Shown piece by piece: positions 3,208-5,115 of a stretch of DNA of 5,115 nucleotides. This DNA is from Clostridiaceae bacterium (GTDB taxonomy: Bacteria > Bacillota > Clostridia > Clostridiales > Clostridiaceae), in assembly GCA_003510765.1 (NCBI GenBank), contig DOKV01000117.1, positions 1 to 5,115 of the forward strand. The letters are read 5' to 3'. Each line of letters starts with the position of its first letter. Positions within the stretch are counted from its first letter, which is position 1. The notes below the pieces were generated by a model. It did not search any database. It was not told the origin of the DNA and worked only from the letters and a program-made list of their open reading frames with translations. Made by a program: the position numbers and the translations under genes.

Positions 3208-5115
3208 ATGAAAAAACTTTTTCATTTTTTAAAGAAGTACACCCCCCATATTTTCATCATCCTTCTCCTCCTCTTTGCCCAGGCCGCCCTGGAACTGGCC
3301 CTGCCAGATTATATGTCTCGCATCGTCAATGTGGGCATTCAGCAAGGAGGCATCGACAAAGCCTATCCAGAGGTTCTTCGTAAAGAACAAGGAGACTTTC
3401 TCCAGGCTCTCTTTCAAGAAGAAGACCAAATCGCCTTTTCCACCCACTATCATTGGGTGGAAAGCCCTGACCAGGATCTCTTAGACCGATATCCTGCTTT
3501 AGTAGATCAAGGGGCTTATGTGTTACAAGGCGCGCCGGAAGAAGAGGAGATGGCTTTTCTTTCCCCCTACCTCCTCATCACCGTGGCACTTCAAAGCCCC
3601 GCGGGCACCATGGGTCCTTTAGAAGGCGGTCCCTTGGGCATGGTCCCAGAGGGGGTAGCGCCCCTAGACTTTATGCTGAGCCTCCCGGAGGCAGAAAGAA
3701 GTGCACTTGTGACATCCCTTCTGGACACCATAGGAGTACTTCCAGAAGCCAACCTCACCCAAACCGGCGCCCTCTTTGCCCAAAGGGAATATGAAGCCCT
3801 GGGTAGAGACCTAGAAGTGCTCCAGCGAAACTATGTACTCCTGGCTGGTCTTCAAATGGTGGGCATTGCCCTCCTTGCCATGGCCGTGGCCATCTCCGTG
3901 GCCTTTGTGGCCAGTAGAGTGGCCGCCTACCTAGGGCGAGACCTCAGACTGTCCCTCTTCAAAAAAGTCGCCTCCTTCAGCAATGAAGAATATGGAACCT
4001 TTTCCACCGCTTCCCTGATCACCCGTAGCACCAATGACATTCAGCAAGTGCAGATGTTCTCGGTGATGCTCCTAAGAATGGTGTTCTTTGCACCCATCCT
4101 AGGTCTGGGAGGCATTCTCAAAGCCCTCAATACCAATCGATCCATGGCTTGGGTCATCGCCGTGGGCGTCATGGCCATCTTGACTTTGGTGGTGATCATG
4201 TTCTCCATCGCCATGCCCAAGTTTAAATCCCTACAAAAACTGGTGGACAAAGTGAACATGGTCCTTCGGGAATCCCTCATTGGCCTCATGGTCATTCGTG
4301 CCTTTGGCACAGAGACCCACGAGGAAGGGAAGTTTCAAAAGGCCAATGAGGAGCTCACCAAGACCAACCTGTTTGTCAGCCGACTCATGTCGGTGATGCA
4401 GCCTCTCATGATGCTCATCATGAACGCCCTGGCCATTTTGGTGGTCTGGGTGGGCTCTGCCCAGGTGGATCTTGGCAACATGCAAGTGGGGGATATGATG
4501 GCCTACATTCAATACACCATGCAAATCATGATGTCCTTCCTGATGCTGTCCATGGTCTCCATCATTTTGCCTAGAGCTTCTGTGTCCATGAACCGTATTG
4601 CAGAGGTTTTAGATACCCCCTTAAGCATCAAAGACCCAGAAGTCCCTGTGCCCTTACCTGGAGATCGTCATGGAGAAATCACCTTCCATAAAGTCTCCTT
4701 CAAATACCCTGGGGCTGAAGATTATGTACTAAAGAACATCAGCTTCCAAGCAAAGCCTCACGAAACCACCGCCTTCATTGGCTCCACAGGTTCAGGAAAA
4801 TCCACCTTGGTGAACCTCTTGCCAAGATTTTATGATGCCACGGAAGGAGAAATTCTCCTCAACGGCGTAAACATCAAAGATCTACCCTTGAAGGTTCTTC
4901 GAGAGAAGATTTCCTACGTGCCGCAGCAAGGCGTACTCTTCTCAGGCACCGCCAGGTCCAACATCAAGTATGCCGACGAACACATCTCTGAGGAAGCCAT
5001 GGAAAAGGCCGCCGCCGTTTCCCAAGCCATGGATTTCATCTTGGAGAAAGAAGAAGGCTTTGATTTTGCCATTGCCCAAGGAGGCAGTAATGTGTCCGGT
5101 GGTCAGCGTCAAAGG
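3208..5115 (+). CDS. ABC exporter half-transporter (multidrug type), C-terminus cut by window edge
   Basis: The frame is open from the ATG at 3208 (AAGGAGA ten bases upstream) to the right edge, 636 codons without a stop. It encodes a fused membrane and ATPase half-transporter of the multidrug exporter type. A first helix (about 13-32) precedes a conserved-looking LALPDYMSRIVNVGIQQGG stretch. A non-membrane insert (about 44-208) follows, then helices at about 210-236, 292-310, 313-338, 397-418 and 435-455. The nucleotide-binding domain starts near 489, with Walker A GSTGSGKST (525-533, Lys531), Q-loop Gln573 in YVPQQGVLFSGT, and signature VSGGQ (629-633). Walker B and the switch histidine lie outside the window, so catalytic competence of this half cannot be judged. 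Roughly 100 more residues are expected. Such proteins usually work as heterodimers with a second half-transporter encoded next door. The divergent marR suggests induced drug or metabolite export. The substrate is unknown. Confidence 0.93.
   Translation, partial: MKKLFHFLKKYTPHIFIILLLLFAQAALELALPDYMSRIVNVGIQQGGIDKAYPEVLRKEQGDFLQALFQEEDQIAFSTHYHWVESPDQDLLDRYPALVDQGAYVLQGAPEEEEMAFLSPYLLITVALQSPAGTMGPLEGGPLGMVPEGVAPLDFMLSLPEAERSALVTSLLDTIGVLPEANLTQTGALFAQREYEALGRDLEVLQRNYVLLAGLQMVGIALLAMAVAISVAFVASRVAAYLGRDLRLSLFKKVASFSNEEYGTFSTASLITRSTNDIQQVQMFSVMLLRMVFFAPILGLGGILKALNTNRSMAWVIAVGVMAILTLVVIMFSIAMPKFKSLQKLVDKVNMVLRESLIGLMVIRAFGTETHEEGKFQKANEELTKTNLFVSRLMSVMQPLMMLIMNALAILVVWVGSAQVDLGNMQVGDMMAYIQYTMQIMMSFLMLSMVSIILPRASVSMNRIAEVLDTPLSIKDPEVPVPLPGDRHGEITFHKVSFKYPGAEDYVLKNISFQAKPHETTAFIGSTGSGKSTLVNLLPRFYDATEGEILLNGVNIKDLPLKVLREKISYVPQQGVLFSGTARSNIKYADEHISEEAMEKAAAVSQAMDFILEKEEGFDFAIAQGGSNVSGGQRQR

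Noticed and set aside
4041..4524. Minus-strand open frames within the exporter gene
   Set aside because: They lie antisense inside a gene with intact family motifs, and their compositions (Met-Arg rich or His rich) are what complementing membrane-helix codons gives.
1..5115. Mobile element, phage, CRISPR or defence system
   Set aside because: No transposase, integrase, regularly spaced repeat array or defence-type domain is visible in any frame; all large frames are explained by the genes listed.

Overview
The window looks like chromosomal DNA from a low-to-moderate-GC Firmicute, most likely of class Clostridia. The signs are strong AGGAGG-type ribosome binding sites, sigma-A-type promoters with consensus TATAAT boxes, a RimO N-terminus of clostridial type, and a MarR plus long-loop ABC exporter cassette of a kind common in Clostridia. 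The genus cannot be fixed from this sequence.

Left part, minus strand (1-2221): an OmpR/PhoB-type response regulator is followed by an overlapping sensor histidine kinase that lacks an obvious HAMP domain. A hairpin follows the kinase, and then comes the start of rimO (ribosomal protein S12 methylthiotransferase), which has its own near-consensus promoter and runs off the left edge. The regulator and kinase genes overlap by about 20 nt, so they are probably translationally coupled.

Middle (2222-2597): a 120-bp divergent region holds two oppositely directed TATAAT boxes that together form one 14-bp palindrome, plus a two-copy 22-bp-spaced repeat that could be an operator. To its right is a 57-residue plus-strand gene for a small hydrophobic protein. 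It has an excellent promoter and ribosome binding site, and a strong hairpin terminator follows it. This small protein sits back-to-back with the two-component system and is the least explained gene here.

Right part (2598-5115): a MarR-family repressor gene (minus strand, TTG start) is divergent from a large ABC exporter half-transporter gene (plus strand, truncated by the right edge just after the ABC signature motif). Each has a clear promoter in the 166-bp gap, with short inverted-repeat motifs that are candidate MarR operators. The arrangement suggests a ligand-induced multidrug-type exporter controlled by the divergent repressor, and a partner half-transporter gene is expected beyond the right edge. 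The exporter carries an insert of about 165 residues between its first two membrane helices, typical of a clostridial subgroup and of unknown function.

I found no mobile element, CRISPR array, tRNA or rRNA. Most of the window is ordinary chromosomal gene content. The points deserving a second look are the small membrane protein and its shared promoter with the two-component system, and the exporter's extracytoplasmic insert.
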